64,000 bases of DNA from Hymenobacter oligotrophus (GCF_003574965.1 NZ_CP032317.1:3720001-3784000); one strand, 5' to 3'. Positions 37,861 through 48,088 are shown, numbered from the stretch's first letter. The notes: generated by a model not told the origin, from the letters alone. Made by a program: numbers and translations.

Positions 37861-38328
37861 ATGAGAAAAGCAAAACCGAAAAAGCGTATCCTCCTGCCGG
37901 ACCCCAAGTTCGGTGAGACGCTGGTAACCCGTTTCGTAAATTACCTGATGTACGATGGCAAAAAGAGCCTGGCGTACAACATCTTTTACGATGCCCTGGA
38001 GCAAGTAGAAGCTCGCACCAAGGAGAACGGCCTCGAGCAGTGGCGCAAAGCCCTGAACAACGTGATGCCGACCGTGGAAGTTAAGAGCCGCCGCGTAGGT
38101 GGTGCTACTTTCCAGGTTCCTACGGAGGTTCGCCCCGACCGTCGCATCGCCGTTGGCTCGAAGTGGCTGATTCAATTCTCGCGTCGTCGAGGCGAGAAAA
38201 CGATGAAAGACAAGCTGGCTGGCGAAATCATCGCTGCTGCTAAAGGTGAAGGTGCTGCCGTTAAGAAAAAAGACGACACCCACCGGATGGCTGAAGCCAA
38301 CAAGGCCTTCTCGCACTTCCGATTCTAA
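37861..38328 (+). CDS. rpsG: 30S ribosomal protein S7
   Basis: 155 residues from the ATG at 37861 ([18 protein letters not shown]), the family length; the 16 extra codons upstream are not used. It organises the head of the 30S subunit. Typical segments are [32 protein letters not shown] and [14 protein letters not shown] 98-base spacer with a clear hairpin follows before fusA. Confidence 0.98.
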   Translation: MRKAKPKKRILLPDPKFGETLVTRFVNYLMYDGKKSLAYNIFYDALEQVEARTKENGLEQWRKALNNVMPTVEVKSRRVGGATFQVPTEVRPDRRIAVGSKWLIQFSRRRGEKTMKDKLAGEIIAAAKGEGAAVKKKDDTHRMAEANKAFSHFRF

Positions 38329-38329
38329 T

Positions 38330-38411
38330 TAGGAATTTAGGTGCTTGGGGACTTTCGGGCTGGAGTTGTTGTTGAGTAGCAATTCTAAGTCCTAGAGTCC
38401 CCAAGTTCCTA
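38330..38411 (+). promoter_or_regulatory. Hairpin in the rpsG-fusA spacer
   Basis: Perfect 10-bp stem (38344-38353 with 38396-38405) plus an outer 6-bp stem (38330-38335 with 38406-38411), around a 42-base loop. No T run, so a regulatory or processing element is more likely than a terminator. Confidence 0.5.
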
Positions 38412-38426
38412 AGACCCCATACTGAC

Positions 38427-40562
38427 ATGGCCGTCAACGAAAACCTGAAGTATCTCCGTAACATCGGGATTATGGCGCACATCGACGCCGGTAAGACCAC
38501 GACGTCGGAGCGCATTCTCTACTACACGGGTAAAACCCACAAAATCGGGGAAGTGCACGAAGGTGCCGCCACGATGGACTGGATGGAGCAGGAGCAGGAG
38601 CGTGGTATCACCATCACCTCGGCTGCCACTACTACCTTCTGGAATTACCCGACGGTGCAAGGCGAATCGACGCCTGAAACCAAGCAGTACAAAATCAACC
38701 TGATTGACACACCCGGCCACGTTGACTTCACCGTAGAGGTTGAACGTTCGCTGCGCGTGCTCGACGGTGCCGTTGCTCTGTTCTGCGCCGTATCGGGCGT
38801 AGAGCCGCAGTCGGAAACCGTATGGCGTCAGGCTGACAAATACAAGGTCCCGCGCATCTGCTTCGTCAACAAGATGGACCGCGCCGGTGCTGACTTTTTC
38901 AAGGCTGTATCGGAAATCAAGGAAAAGCTAGGCGCCAACCCCGTGCCGCTGCAGATTCCGATCGGTGCTGAAGACACCTTCAAGGGCGTAGTTGACCTGC
39001 TAACTGGCAAAGCCATCGTGTGGGACGACGCTACCCAAGGCAAAACTTACAAGGAAGTTCCGGTTCCAGAGGACCTCGTTGATACCGTACAGGAGTGGCG
39101 TGAGAAACTCGTAGAAAGCGTTGCTGAATACGACGACACCCTGATGGAGAAGTTCTTCGAGGATCCGGACAGCATCACCCGCGAGGAAATGATGGAGGTA
39201 ATCCGCAAGGCGGTTATCGACATGAAGTTCTCGCCGGTAATGTGCGGCTCGGCCTTTAAAAACAAAGGTGTTCAAGCTATGCTTGACGCCGTTATGGCTT
39301 ACTTGCCCTCGCCGCTCGACATGCCTGCTATCATCGGCACCAACCCCGATACGGGCGAGGAAGTTGAGCGTCACCCCGACAACGACGAGCCCTTTACGGC
39401 TCTGGCGTTCAAAATTGCTACCGACCCCTTCGTTGGTCGTCTGTGCTTCTTCCGCTGCTACTCTGGCCAGTTGGAGTCGGGTTCGTACGTGTTCAACAAC
39501 CGTACGGGCAAGAAAGAGCGCATCTCGCGTCTGATGCAGATGCACTCCAACAAGCAGAACCCGATCGACAAAATTCAAGCTGGTGACATTGCCGCCGGTG
39601 TTGGTTTTAAAGACATCAAGACCGGTGATACGCTGACGGAAGAGAAAGACCGCCTCGTTCTAGAGTCGATGTCGTTCCCGGAGCCTGTAATCGGCTACGC
39701 TATCGAGCCTAAGACCCAGGCCGACGTAGACAAGATGGGTATGGCTATTGCCAAGCTCGTTGAAGAAGACCCCACGCTGACGGTATTCACCGACCCCGAA
39801 ACGGGCCAGACGGTACTGCGCGGTATGGGTGAGCTTCACTTGGAAATCATCATCGACCGTATGCGTCGCGAGTTCAAGGTTGAAATCAACCAAGGTGCTC
39901 CGCAGGTAGCTTACAAAGAGATGATTACCAAGAAAATCGAGCACCGCGAAGTCTACAAGAAGCAGACGGGTGGTCGTGGTAAATTCGCTCACATCGAGTT
40001 TGAACTCGGTCCGAAAGAAACCGAGCCGGAGAAACCCGGTCTGGAATTCGTCAACGGTATCACCGGTGGTGTTATTCCGAAAGAATTCATCGCTCCGATC
40101 CAGAAGGGCTTCGAAGAAGCAATGAAGAGCGGCGTACTTGCCGGTTTCCCCCTGGATTCGATGCGTGTGAAGATCTACCATGGTTCGTACCACGATGTGG
40201 ACTCGGACGCTTTGTCGTTCGAAATGGCTGCTCGCCTTGGCTACAAGGAAGCTGCTCCGCGTTGCGCTCCGAAACTGCTCGAGCCAATTATGGCTGTTGA
40301 GGTGGTATCGCCTGACGAGTACACGGGCCCGGTAACGGGTGACCTGAACCGTCGTCGCGGCATCATGAAAGGCATGGACACCAAAGCTGGTGCTCAGGTT
40401 ATCAAGGCTGATGTTCCGCTGTCGGAACTGTTCGGCTACGTAACCGACTTGCGCACCATCTCGTCGGGCCGTGCTTCGGCTTCGCTGACCTTCTCGCACT
40501 ACGAGCAGGTACCGCAGAACCTCGCCGAGGGCATCATCGCCAAAGTAAAAGGCGGTAAGTAA
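38427..40562 (+). CDS. fusA: Elongation factor G
   Basis: 711 residues. The translocase GTPase has G1 AHIDAGKTT (residues 17-25), switch [10 protein letters not shown] and [10 protein letters not shown], followed by domains II-V ending with [27 protein letters not shown] in form (segments YVTDLRT and [10 protein letters not shown] visible). It moves tRNAs and mRNA after peptide transfer and helps RRF recycle ribosomes. It lies between rpsG and rpsJ. Confidence 0.98.
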   Translation: MAVNENLKYLRNIGIMAHIDAGKTTTSERILYYTGKTHKIGEVHEGAATMDWMEQEQERGITITSAATTTFWNYPTVQGESTPETKQYKINLIDTPGHVDFTVEVERSLRVLDGAVALFCAVSGVEPQSETVWRQADKYKVPRICFVNKMDRAGADFFKAVSEIKEKLGANPVPLQIPIGAEDTFKGVVDLLTGKAIVWDDATQGKTYKEVPVPEDLVDTVQEWREKLVESVAEYDDTLMEKFFEDPDSITREEMMEVIRKAVIDMKFSPVMCGSAFKNKGVQAMLDAVMAYLPSPLDMPAIIGTNPDTGEEVERHPDNDEPFTALAFKIATDPFVGRLCFFRCYSGQLESGSYVFNNRTGKKERISRLMQMHSNKQNPIDKIQAGDIAAGVGFKDIKTGDTLTEEKDRLVLESMSFPEPVIGYAIEPKTQADVDKMGMAIAKLVEEDPTLTVFTDPETGQTVLRGMGELHLEIIIDRMRREFKVEINQGAPQVAYKEMITKKIEHREVYKKQTGGRGKFAHIEFELGPKETEPEKPGLEFVNGITGGVIPKEFIAPIQKGFEEAMKSGVLAGFPLDSMRVKIYHGSYHDVDSDALSFEMAARLGYKEAAPRCAPKLLEPIMAVEVVSPDEYTGPVTGDLNRRRGIMKGMDTKAGAQVIKADVPLSELFGYVTDLRTISSGRASASLTFSHYEQVPQNLAEGIIAKVKGGK

Positions 40563-40586
40563 TACTTGCTTTCACAAGCTGACATC

Positions 40587-40892
40587 ATGAACCAGAAAAT
40601 TCGCATCAAACTGAAGTCTTACGATCATAACCTCGTCGACAAGTCGTCGGAGAAGATCGTAAAGGCGGTGAAAGCAACGGGTGCCATCGTAAGCGGCCCG
40701 ATTCCTTTGCCGACGGAAAAAGAGAAGTTCACCGTTCTCCGTTCGCCCCACGTGAACAAGAAGTCGCGTGAGCAATTTCAGCTCTGCACCTACAAGCGCC
40801 TCGTGGATATCTACTCGACTTCGTCGAAGACGGTAGATGCCCTAATGAAGCTCGAACTGCCGAGCGGCGTTGACGTAGAAATCAAAGTCTGA
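40587..40892 (+). CDS. rpsJ: 30S ribosomal protein S10
   Basis: 101 residues from the ATG at 40587 ([18 protein letters not shown]). The loop [28 protein letters not shown] is characteristic (segments GPIPLPT and [12 protein letters not shown]). It is also NusE in antitermination complexes. It is 24 bases after fusA and is followed by a strong terminator, so here rpsJ ends the str operon instead of leading the S10 operon. Confidence 0.98.
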   Translation: MNQKIRIKLKSYDHNLVDKSSEKIVKAVKATGAIVSGPIPLPTEKEKFTVLRSPHVNKKSREQFQLCTYKRLVDIYSTSSKTVDALMKLELPSGVDVEIKV

Positions 40893-40907
40893 GTTATCCA
40901 GCTTAGC

Positions 40908-40945
40908 CAAAAAGCCCCACTAGCAGATGCTAGTGGGGCTTTTTG
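40908..40945 (+). terminator. Strong terminator after rpsJ
   Basis: 18-bp perfect stem (40908-40925 with 40928-40945) with A and T ends. It separates the str operon from the following ligase-like gene. Confidence 0.9.
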
Positions 40946-41026
40946 TTTTGGTCGCACTGAGCCTTAGCATTGGCTAACGGATCAAGGTGCGTCGCCTTGG
41001 GGTGAAGTGAAATAGGTATCTTGCGT

Positions 41027-42370
41027 ATGTTCTGGCGTGCAGCCAGAGGCTTGCTTTCAACGTCTGTGAATATTTCTGCCGCTTCGCATACATCCGTCTG
41101 GGTATCTAAAGACCGTATTCAACTGGCCGCTGCTTTGAGCTGTGGCATGGTTATAACGGGTCTGTACACGATTCCCTTCTTTCGTGTACTAGCTAGCATT
41201 GGGCAGGCTTGTTTGGCCGTGTCAGCTATCCTGTATTTGCTTTCGCACAAGCAGGTTGGCCAACGCCAAAAGTGGAAACTGTACCTAGGCTTTGTGGTCA
41301 TTTTCCTGATGCACTTTGGTGCTGGCCTCGTCACCAACCCGAACAACAGCAAGGAATACTGGCGAGATATTGTGCTGCAACTGCCTTTTCTTGTTCTGCC
41401 GCTAGCATTCTGGGTTCTCCCTCCACTGCCTGTGAGATACCTGAGTCGGCTGTACAAATTACTGCTAGGCTTGACTACATTCTCAGCGTTGGGGAGCACG
41501 GCGTACTACCTAGTGCATAGTGAGGTGATAAACGAGTTATACACCCGCTCCAAAGTAATGCCCACGGTGCCTGACCATATCCGGTTCAGCCTGCTCGTTG
41601 CTTTGTCAATTGCAGTAGGGGTTGTGCTACTCAATCGCGAAGCATTAAGGGGTTGGCGTAGGGGAGTGGTACTAGTAATAACTGTATTCTTAGCTGGCTA
41701 CCTGCATTTGCTGGCGGTGCGGAGTGGCTTGTTGGCCCTCTACGTGCTAGGTGTAATTGCGATAGGGTATCAGTTGCGCCGAGGAGCGTGGAGCAAGGCG
41801 TTGGTGTTGGCAACGGCACTTGTAATACTACCCTTTGCAAGCTATTTCGCGTTGCCTACCTTTTACAACAAGTATCACAACACACGGGATGATGCAAGCA
41901 GAGTAGAGCAAACTCAATCCGCTAATAGTTATTCGTTAGTGGGTAGAGTGTACTCCTACCAAACAGCCTTACGTGTGTGGCGCGACAACCCAGTGATAGG
42001 CGTCGGAAAAGCAGATCTGCAAGATGAGATGTCGACTTATTACCGGCGGCACTTTCCTCAAATTGACGATGAGCACCATATTCAGCCGCACAACCAGTTT
42101 CTATTTTATCTGGTCTCGTTCGGCGGATTGGGGATGTTGTTATTCCTACTAGCTTTCTATTATCCCCTCTGGTGGTCGCGTAGCAGGCACGCTCCTTTGC
42201 TTATTTCACAGTACATTATCGTTACCCTGTCTTTTCTAGTCGAGCCTACCCTCGAAACTCAGACTGGTCTCACGTTTGCACTCTTTTTCTTGTTACTCCC
42301 ACTTAGCAGTGCAGTTATCTGTGACCAAGAAGAAATCATAAAAAAAGGCCTCGAATGGAGGCCTGCCTAG
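41027..42370 (+). CDS. O-antigen ligase family membrane protein inserted in the ribosomal cluster
   Basis: About 447 residues from the ATG at 41027; an in-frame TTG two codons upstream and internal Met residues are alternatives. About ten hydrophobic helices, and the Wzy/WaaL-type segment NPVIGVGKADLQDEM ... QPHNQFLFYLVSFGGLGMLLF, which aligns with the corresponding part of the ligase gene at 12961-14256. Predicted to join or polymerise surface glycans in the periplasm. It lies between rpsJ and rplC, which are normally adjacent. Its base use looks more AT-rich than that of the flanking ribosomal genes, consistent with later insertion or weaker selection. No glycosyltransferase genes are beside it. 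Confidence 0.82.
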   Translation: MFWRAARGLLSTSVNISAASHTSVWVSKDRIQLAAALSCGMVITGLYTIPFFRVLASIGQACLAVSAILYLLSHKQVGQRQKWKLYLGFVVIFLMHFGAGLVTNPNNSKEYWRDIVLQLPFLVLPLAFWVLPPLPVRYLSRLYKLLLGLTTFSALGSTAYYLVHSEVINELYTRSKVMPTVPDHIRFSLLVALSIAVGVVLLNREALRGWRRGVVLVITVFLAGYLHLLAVRSGLLALYVLGVIAIGYQLRRGAWSKALVLATALVILPFASYFALPTFYNKYHNTRDDASRVEQTQSANSYSLVGRVYSYQTALRVWRDNPVIGVGKADLQDEMSTYYRRHFPQIDDEHHIQPHNQFLFYLVSFGGLGMLLFLLAFYYPLWWSRSRHAPLLISQYIIVTLSFLVEPTLETQTGLTFALFFLLLPLSSAVICDQEEIIKKGLEWRPA

Positions 42371-42510
42371 GTGCAGGGTAGCTCTTGGGGCTTAGGCAGC
42401 GCCTCCTAGCAAATTACTGACCACTTTATAGGTCAGGTAGATGGAAGGACGATAACAGCAACAGCAAGGACAAGCAAAGTGGCTGACTTATAGTGCTAAG
42501 CAAATAGGCA

Positions 42511-42536
42511 CTGGGTTTAAATTATTTCAAACCCAG
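42511..42536. repeat. Palindromic site just upstream of the rplC promoter
   Basis: Perfect 8-bp inverted repeat (42511-42518 and 42529-42536) around an AT-rich 10-base centre, touching the -33 element of the rplC promoter. It may be a terminator for the ligase gene or an operator. Confidence 0.45.
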
Positions 42537-42569
42537 TTGCAAATTTGTCTGCGCAATATTGTAGCTTTG
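42537..42569 (+). promoter_or_regulatory. Promoter of the S10 operon (rplC)
   Basis: TTG at 42537-42539 and TAGCTTTG at 42562-42569, 22 bases apart, 63 bases before the rplC ATG. The -7 element is a full match. Confidence 0.65.
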
Positions 42570-42632
42570 CACTCCCTTTCCGAAAACGCTATTCGGGCGT
42601 TTTCACTGTGTCTTTTCATAAACCCCATTCGA

Positions 42633-43253
42633 ATGCCTGGCATTATCGGTAAGAAAATCGGTATGACAAGCCTCTTCACTCCGGACGGTCGGAACGTGCC
42701 TTGCACGCTAATCCAAGCTGGCCCGTGCGTAGTGACGCAGGTGAAAACGCTCGAGGTTGACGGCTACACTGCTGTTCAGCTCGGCTACGGCGAGAAGAAG
42801 GCCAAGAACACCAACAAACCGTTGGCTGGCCATTTCGCTAAGGCGGGAGTTACCCCCCGCAAAAAACTCGTGGAGTTCCGTACTGACGACGTGGCTTCGT
42901 TCACGCTCGGCTCGGAGGTTAAAGCTGACTACTTCGCCGAAGGTGACTTCGTGGACGTAGTTGGCACCTCTAAAGGTAAGGGCTTCCAAGGTGTTGTAAA
43001 GCGCCACAACTTCGCCGGTGTTGGCGGCCAAACTCACGGCCAGCACAACCGCGGCCGTCACCCTGGTTCAATTGGTGCTTGCTCCTGGCCTTCGCGCGTG
43101 TTCAAAGGCATGCGTATGGCTGGCCGCATGGGCGGTGATCGGGTAAAAGTGCAAAACCTGAAGGTATTGCGCGTGATGAACGAGCAAAACCTCATTTTGG
43201 TGAGCGGCTCGGTACCCGGTGCTAAAAACGGTTACGTGATTCTGGAGAAATAG
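42633..43253 (+). CDS. rplC: 50S ribosomal protein L3
   Basis: 206 residues from the ATG at 42633 ([19 protein letters not shown]); the 32 extra codons upstream overlap the promoter and are not used. Contains the long loop [22 protein letters not shown] near the peptidyl transferase centre (core segment [13 protein letters not shown]). First gene of the S10 operon here; rplD follows after 5 bases. Confidence 0.98.
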   Translation: MPGIIGKKIGMTSLFTPDGRNVPCTLIQAGPCVVTQVKTLEVDGYTAVQLGYGEKKAKNTNKPLAGHFAKAGVTPRKKLVEFRTDDVASFTLGSEVKADYFAEGDFVDVVGTSKGKGFQGVVKRHNFAGVGGQTHGQHNRGRHPGSIGACSWPSRVFKGMRMAGRMGGDRVKVQNLKVLRVMNEQNLILVSGSVPGAKNGYVILEK

Positions 43254-43258
43254 GCGCG

Positions 43259-43897
43259 ATGGAACTCTCTGTATTGACGATCAAAGGCGAAGACACCGGC
43301 CGCAAGGTGACGCTGTCTGACGCTATTTTCGGCGTGGAGCCCAACGAGCACGCCATGTACCTCGACGTTAAGCTATACCTAGCCAATCAGCGCCAGGGCA
43401 CGCACAAGTCGAAGGAGCGCGCTGAAATTGCCCGCACCACCAAAAAACTGAAGAAGCAGAAGGGTACCGGTGGTGCTCGTGCTGGTTCGATGAAGTCGCC
43501 GGTGTTCATTGGTGGTGGCCGCGTATTCGGTCCCAAGCCCCGTGACTACGGTTTCAAAGTGAACAAGAAAACCAAGCAGCTCGCTCGTTTGTCGGCGCTG
43601 TCGGTATTGGCTCGCGAAAACCGTTTGGCTCTGGTGGAGAATTTCTCCTTGGAAGGTCCCAAGACGAAAGACTTCGTGAACATCCTGACTGGTCTGAACT
43701 TGAACACGGGTAAGAAGACCCTACTTGTAACCGGTTCGGTTGATAAGAATGTGGTATTGTCAGCCCGTAACCTGCAGAAGGTAAAGGTTGCTGTTCCCAC
43801 AGCCCTCAACACCCACGACTTGCTGAACACGGACACGCTGTTGCTGTCGGAAGCAGGTTTGGAGACGCTCACCCAACTTTATACGGCCGCTGAGTAA
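43259..43897 (+). CDS. rplD: 50S ribosomal protein L4
   Basis: 212 residues. The extended loop that lines the exit tunnel is recognisable (KKLKKQKGTGGARAGS, GGGRVFGPKPRDYGFKVNKK). In E. coli, L4 also represses its own operon; no such leader is evident to me here. Its stop overlaps the rplW start (TAATG). Confidence 0.97.
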   Translation: MELSVLTIKGEDTGRKVTLSDAIFGVEPNEHAMYLDVKLYLANQRQGTHKSKERAEIARTTKKLKKQKGTGGARAGSMKSPVFIGGGRVFGPKPRDYGFKVNKKTKQLARLSALSVLARENRLALVENFSLEGPKTKDFVNILTGLNLNTGKKTLLVTGSVDKNVVLSARNLQKVKVAVPTALNTHDLLNTDTLLLSEAGLETLTQLYTAAE

Positions 43898-44184
43898 TGA
43901 GCATCCTTAAGAAGCCCATCGTGACCGAGAAGGCAACGTCGCTAAATGAAAAAGGCCAATATGCCTTTGAAGTTGAGCGCACGGCCAACAAGGTTGAAAT
44001 CAAAAAAGAAATCGAGAAGCTCTACGGTGTTACGGTAATAGGCATCAGCACTATCCGGACCCAGGGCAAACTCAAGTCGCGCTTCACCAAGACAGGTGCT
44101 GTTACCGGCCGTCGACCCAATGGCAAGAAGGCCATCGTAACGGTTAAGGAAGGCGACGTAATCGACTTCTACAGCGGCATCTAA
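43897..44184 (+). CDS. rplW: 50S ribosomal protein L23
   Basis: 95 residues. Starts with LKKPIVTEKATSLNEKGQYAFEV and contains the tunnel-exit loop and RPNGKKAIVTVKEGD. It sits at the exit of the peptide tunnel and docks trigger factor and SRP. Coupled to rplD by a one-base overlap; rplB follows after 51 bases. Confidence 0.97.
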   Translation: MSILKKPIVTEKATSLNEKGQYAFEVERTANKVEIKKEIEKLYGVTVIGISTIRTQGKLKSRFTKTGAVTGRRPNGKKAIVTVKEGDVIDFYSGI

Positions 44185-44235
44185 GCCGGCTGGATTCCAG
44201 AAAGAGGCCCCTCGCTAGAGCATTTTCGCTATAAA

Positions 44236-45063
44236 ATGGCACTCAAAAAACTAAGACCAACATCACCGGGTCAGCGCTTCCGCATCGCACCGGCTTTCGA
44301 CGAGATTACGACGTCGACGCCGGAGAAGTCGCTGTTGGCACCCAAGAAAAAATCCGGTGGCCGGAATGATTCCGGAAAAATGACCAACCGTTACATCGGT
44401 GGTGGTCACAAACAGCAGTATCGTATCATCGATTTCAAGCGGAGCAAGCACAATGTGCCAGCTACCGTAAAAGAAATCGAATACGATCCGAACCGTACTG
44501 CTCGCATCGCTTTGATCAGCTACGCTGATGGCGAAAAGGCATACATCATCGCTCCGGCTGGCTTGCAGGTGGGCGCTACTGTAGTAGCTGGCCCTGGTGT
44601 ATTGCCCGAACTGGGCAATGCTCTTCCGCTGCGCGACATGCCCCTAGGTACGATCGTTCACAACATCGAACTGATGCCCGGTGGCGGTGCTGTTCTGGCT
44701 CGTTCCGCTGGCACTTACGCTCAGCTTGTAGCCCGCGAAGACAAGTACGCCACCCTGAAGCTGCCCTCGGGTGAGATGCGCATGGTTCTCGTAACCTGCA
44801 TGGCTACCGTAGGCACTGTGTCGAACGCCGACCACATGAATGTACGTCTCGGCAAAGCTGGCCGTCACCGTTGGTTGGGTTACCGTCCGCGTGTACGTGG
44901 TGTTGCAATGAACCCCGTTGACCACCCCATGGGTGGTGGCGAAGGTCGCTCGAGCGGTGGTCATCCGCGCAGCCGCAAAGGTCTGCTGGCTAAGGGTGCC
45001 AAGACTCGCAACAAGAACAAGTACTCTGAGAACCTCATCGTTTCGCGTAAAGGCAAGAAGTAA
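44236..45063 (+). CDS. rplB: 50S ribosomal protein L2
   Basis: 275 residues. The RNA-binding core and the C-terminal loop [20 protein letters not shown] (catalytic-centre His region) are intact; RNYLGGGHKQ appears as [12 protein letters not shown]. It supports subunit joining and the peptidyl transferase centre. Its stop overlaps the rpsS start (TAATG). Confidence 0.98.
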   Translation: MALKKLRPTSPGQRFRIAPAFDEITTSTPEKSLLAPKKKSGGRNDSGKMTNRYIGGGHKQQYRIIDFKRSKHNVPATVKEIEYDPNRTARIALISYADGEKAYIIAPAGLQVGATVVAGPGVLPELGNALPLRDMPLGTIVHNIELMPGGGAVLARSAGTYAQLVAREDKYATLKLPSGEMRMVLVTCMATVGTVSNADHMNVRLGKAGRHRWLGYRPRVRGVAMNPVDHPMGGGEGRSSGGHPRSRKGLLAKGAKTRNKNKYSENLIVSRKGKK

Positions 45064-45341
45064 TGGCACGTTCGCTTAAAAAAGGCCCGTACATCGACTT
45101 CCGCCTTGAGCGGAAGGTGCAGGTGATGGAGGAAAGCGGAAAGAAATCGGTGGTCAAGACCTGGTCGCGCCGCTCGATGATTTCGCCTGACTTCGTGGGG
45201 CACACCTTCGCCGTACACAACGGCAATAAGTTCATCCCGGTGTACGTGACCGAAAACATGGTAGGTCATAAGCTCGGTGAGTTTGCGCCCACGCGCAACT
45301 TCCGTGGCCACATCGCCAAGAAAGATAAAGGCAAGCGCTAA
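45063..45341 (+). CDS. rpsS: 30S ribosomal protein S19
   Basis: 92 residues. Conserved [38 protein letters not shown] and [14 protein letters not shown]. It binds the 30S head near S13. Coupled to rplB by a one-base overlap; rplV follows after 3 bases. Confidence 0.98.
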   Translation: MARSLKKGPYIDFRLERKVQVMEESGKKSVVKTWSRRSMISPDFVGHTFAVHNGNKFIPVYVTENMVGHKLGEFAPTRNFRGHIAKKDKGKR

Positions 45342-45344
45342 GAC

Positions 45345-45842
45345 ATGGAAGCAGTAGCCAAACTCCGTAACGTACCGACCTCGCCGCGCAAAATGCGCCT
45401 CGTGGCCGGGCTAGTACGCGGCAAAAGCGTTACCCGTGCCTTGGGCTTGTTGAAGTTCGAGGCAAACTCGGGCGCCGAGAAAATCGAGAAACTGCTTCTG
45501 TCGGCTCTGGCCAACTGGCAGCAGAAGAACGAAGACGAGCGCATCGAAGACGCAAACCTCTACATCAAAGAGATTTTTGTTGACGAAGGTCGCCAGCTGA
45601 AGCGCCTGCGCCCCGCTCCTCAGGGTCGTGGTCACCGCATTCGTAAGCGCAGCAACCACGTCACGATCATCATCGACTCGAAGGTGGAAGCCATTGGCAG
45701 CCGCCAGGGTCTGAAGGATGCTGCTTCTAAGCTGGAAACCACTCCAGACACCGCTGCACCGGCTGCCGAAGAAGCACCGAAGAAGACGCGTCGTTCGACC
45801 AAGAAAGCTGACACCCAAAACGCGGCTGACGCCACCGAATAA
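45345..45842 (+). CDS. rplV: 50S ribosomal protein L22 with C-terminal extension
   Basis: 165 residues, about 45 more than the common length. The L22 core ([45 protein letters not shown]) covers about residues 1-115; the rest is a low-complexity tail of Ala, Lys, Thr and Pro ([18 protein letters not shown]). The core lines the exit tunnel. Tails of this sort occur in other Bacteroidota. Confidence 0.96.
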   Translation: MEAVAKLRNVPTSPRKMRLVAGLVRGKSVTRALGLLKFEANSGAEKIEKLLLSALANWQQKNEDERIEDANLYIKEIFVDEGRQLKRLRPAPQGRGHRIRKRSNHVTIIIDSKVEAIGSRQGLKDAASKLETTPDTAAPAAEEAPKKTRRSTKKADTQNAADATE

Positions 45843-45847
45843 TTACC

Positions 45848-46741
45848 ATGGGACAGAAAGTTAATCCGGTTGGCCTCCGCCTGGGTATCGTTAAAGGCTG
45901 GGACTCGAACTGGTACGGCGGCAAAGATTTCGCCGACAAGCTGGTAGAGGACGAAAAGATCCGCAAATACATCTTGGCGCGCATCCCTAAGGGCGGCATC
46001 TCGAAGATTATCATCGAGCGCACCCTTAAGCGTATCACCATCACTATCAACACTGCTCGTCCGGGCGTCGTTATTGGTAAGGGTGGCCAAGAGGTCGATA
46101 AAATTAAGGATGAGCTGAAGCGTCTGACTAGCAAAGACGTTCAGATTAACATCTTCGAAATCAAGCGTCCGGAACTCGACGCCAAGCTGGTAGGCGAAAG
46201 CATCGCTCAGCAGCTGCAGGCTCGTATCTCGTTCCGCCGTGCGATGAAGCAAGCCATTCAGGGTGCACTACGTGTAGGCGCTGAAGGTATCAAGGTGCAG
46301 TGCGGTGGCCGCCTCGGCGGTGCTGAAATTGCCCGTTCAGAACAGTATAAGGAAGGCCGCACTCCGCTGCACACGCTCCGCGCTGATATCGACTATGCTC
46401 TGTCTGAAGCTCAGACTGTGTATGGCAAGATCGGCATCAAGGTGTGGATCATGCGCGGTGAGGTATTTGGTAAGCCCGATTTGTCGCCGAACCAGTTGCT
46501 AAGCCAGCAGCAGGGTGCTGCTGGCAACGACCGCAACGACCGTGGCCCGCGTGGTGAACGCGGCGAGCGTGGTGATCGTGGCGGCCGTGGTGGCGACCGT
46601 GGTGGCCGTGGAGGTGACCGTGGTCCGCGCAGCGGTGGTGATAACCGTGGTGGTTTTGGTGCCGGTAACAACCGTGGTGGCCAAGGCGGCGGTAATCGTG
46701 GCGGTCAAGGTGGCGGTGCAAACCGTGGCCCGCGTCGTTAG
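45848..46741 (+). CDS. rpsC: 30S ribosomal protein S3 with RGG-rich C-terminal tail
   Basis: 297 residues. The normal core with the KH domain ([21 protein letters not shown]) and the C-terminal domain ([39 protein letters not shown]) ends near residue 220. A tail of about 75 residues follows, from about 46512 to the stop, made of repeated RGG, DRGG and NRGG units with Asn and Gln. The tail DNA is a degenerate repeat of CGTGGTGGC-like units. S3 forms the mRNA entry site and helicase of the 30S subunit; the tail could bind RNA. rplP follows after 37 bases. Confidence 0.96.
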   Translation: MGQKVNPVGLRLGIVKGWDSNWYGGKDFADKLVEDEKIRKYILARIPKGGISKIIIERTLKRITITINTARPGVVIGKGGQEVDKIKDELKRLTSKDVQINIFEIKRPELDAKLVGESIAQQLQARISFRRAMKQAIQGALRVGAEGIKVQCGGRLGGAEIARSEQYKEGRTPLHTLRADIDYALSEAQTVYGKIGIKVWIMRGEVFGKPDLSPNQLLSQQQGAAGNDRNDRGPRGERGERGDRGGRGGDRGGRGGDRGPRSGGDNRGGFGAGNNRGGQGGGNRGGQGGGANRGPRR

Positions 46742-46778
46742 TCCTTCTTCCTTCCACTTCTTTTTCGAGAACTAAGAC

Positions 46779-47201
46779 ATGTTACAACCGAAAAGAACCA
46801 AGTATCGGAAGATGCAGAAGGGCCGCGTAAACGGCCTGGCATATCGAGGCAGCTCGCTAGACTTCGGTTCATTTGGCATTAAGTCGCTCGAGGCGGCTTG
46901 GATCACCGCACGCCAAATCGAGGCTGCTCGTATCGCTATGACCCGCGCTATGAAGCGTGAAGGTCAAGTGTGGATCCGCATCTTCCCGGACAAGCCAATT
47001 ACTAAGAAGCCCGCTGAAGTACGTATGGGTAAGGGCAAAGGCTCTCCCGAGTACTGGGTAGCAATTGTGAAGCCCGGCACCATCCTGTTCGAATCGGATG
47101 GGGTTTCGCTGGAACTTGCGCAAGAATCACTGCGTTTGGCGGCTCAGAAGTTGCCGGTTCGAACCAAGTTTGTTGTTCGTCGCGACTACGTTGAGGCATA
47201 A
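46779..47201 (+). CDS. rplP: 50S ribosomal protein L16
   Basis: 140 residues, starting [16 protein letters not shown]. Conserved [28 protein letters not shown] (segments [15 protein letters not shown]) and [19 protein letters not shown], the region near the A-site tRNA. Followed by rpmC after 5 bases. Confidence 0.98.
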   Translation: MLQPKRTKYRKMQKGRVNGLAYRGSSLDFGSFGIKSLEAAWITARQIEAARIAMTRAMKREGQVWIRIFPDKPITKKPAEVRMGKGKGSPEYWVAIVKPGTILFESDGVSLELAQESLRLAAQKLPVRTKFVVRRDYVEA

Positions 47202-47206
47202 GCAAA

Positions 47207-47407
47207 ATGAAAAACGCTGAAATCCGTGCCCTTTCGATCGAGGATCTGAAAGAGCAAATCAACAAAGAGCAGTCGAACGCACAAACTCTGCGTTTCGCTC
47301 ACGCTATCTCTCCGCTCGAAAACCCGACCCGTATCAAACAGGGTCGCCGGAACATCGCCCGCTTGCTCACCGAGCTGAAGCGTCGCGAAAATGAGCAAAA
47401 CTCGTAG
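47207..47407 (+). CDS. rpmC: 50S ribosomal protein L29
   Basis: 66 residues. Two-helix protein with [18 protein letters not shown] and the conserved [29 protein letters not shown] (segments [15 protein letters not shown]). It lies at the tunnel exit near L23. rpsQ follows after 16 bases. Confidence 0.97.
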   Translation: MKNAEIRALSIEDLKEQINKEQSNAQTLRFAHAISPLENPTRIKQGRRNIARLLTELKRRENEQNS

Positions 47408-47423
47408 TCCCCGCTGATAAACA

Positions 47424-47714
47424 ATGGCAAACAACGCAGAACAGCAGGGCGCCGCTACGGTAGAGCGTAACCTGCGCAAAGAGCGTATCGGCCGCGTGGT
47501 AAGCAACAAGATGGATAAAACCATCACCGTTGTGGTCGAAAGCAAAATGAAGCACCCGATTTACGGCAAGTTTGTGTCGAAGTCGACCAAGTTCGTAGCC
47601 CACGACGAAAACAACGAATGCGGCGAGGGCGATACGGTGCGCATCATGGAAACCCGTCCGCTGAGCAAGCGCAAGCGGTGGCGTCTGGTAGAAATCGTAG
47701 AGCGAGCCAAGTAA
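47424..47714 (+). CDS. rpsQ: 30S ribosomal protein S17
   Basis: 96 residues, with about 15 extra N-terminal residues. OB-fold core: [36 protein letters not shown] and [21 protein letters not shown] primary 16S rRNA binder. One base separates its stop from the start of rplN. Confidence 0.97.
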   Translation: MANNAEQQGAATVERNLRKERIGRVVSNKMDKTITVVVESKMKHPIYGKFVSKSTKFVAHDENNECGEGDTVRIMETRPLSKRKRWRLVEIVERAK

Positions 47715-47715
47715 G

Positions 47716-48084
47716 ATGATCCAGCAAGAATCCCGTCTGACGGTAGCCGATAATAGCGGCGCCAAAGAAGTACTCTGCATTCGTGTCCTAGGTGGTACGG
47801 GCAAGAAGTACGCTACGGTAGGTGACAAGATCGTCGTGGCCATCAAATCGGCTATTCCTTCTGGCAATGCCAAGAAGGGGGCCGTTTCGAAAGCTGTGGT
47901 GGTTCGTACGAAGAAAGAAGTACGCCGCAAAGACGGTTCGTACATCCGCTTCGACGACAATGCCGCCGTGTTGCTCAATAACAACGACGAGCCTCGCGGC
48001 ACGCGTATCTTCGGCCCGGTGGCCCGCGAACTGCGTGAAAAGCAGTTCATGAAGATCGTTTCGCTGGCTCCTGAAGTTCTCTAA
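47716..48084 (+). CDS. rplN: 50S ribosomal protein L14
   Basis: 122 residues, the universal length. Starts [27 protein letters not shown] and includes [26 protein letters not shown] and [12 protein letters not shown]. It forms part of the intersubunit face. First gene of the classical spc order; rplX follows after 4 bases. Confidence 0.98.
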   Translation: MIQQESRLTVADNSGAKEVLCIRVLGGTGKKYATVGDKIVVAIKSAIPSGNAKKGAVSKAVVVRTKKEVRRKDGSYIRFDDNAAVLLNNNDEPRGTRIFGPVARELREKQFMKIVSLAPEVL

Positions 48085-48088
48085 GCTA

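Noticed and set aside
42346-42364. Hairpin at the end of the ligase-like gene as its terminator
   Set aside because: The 7-bp stem lies inside the last codons and has no T run; the palindrome at 42511-42536 is the better candidate.
46411-46775. Several overlapping open frames on both strands at the end of rpsC
   Set aside because: They result from the GC-rich repeat that encodes the RGG tail of S3; translations are low complexity.
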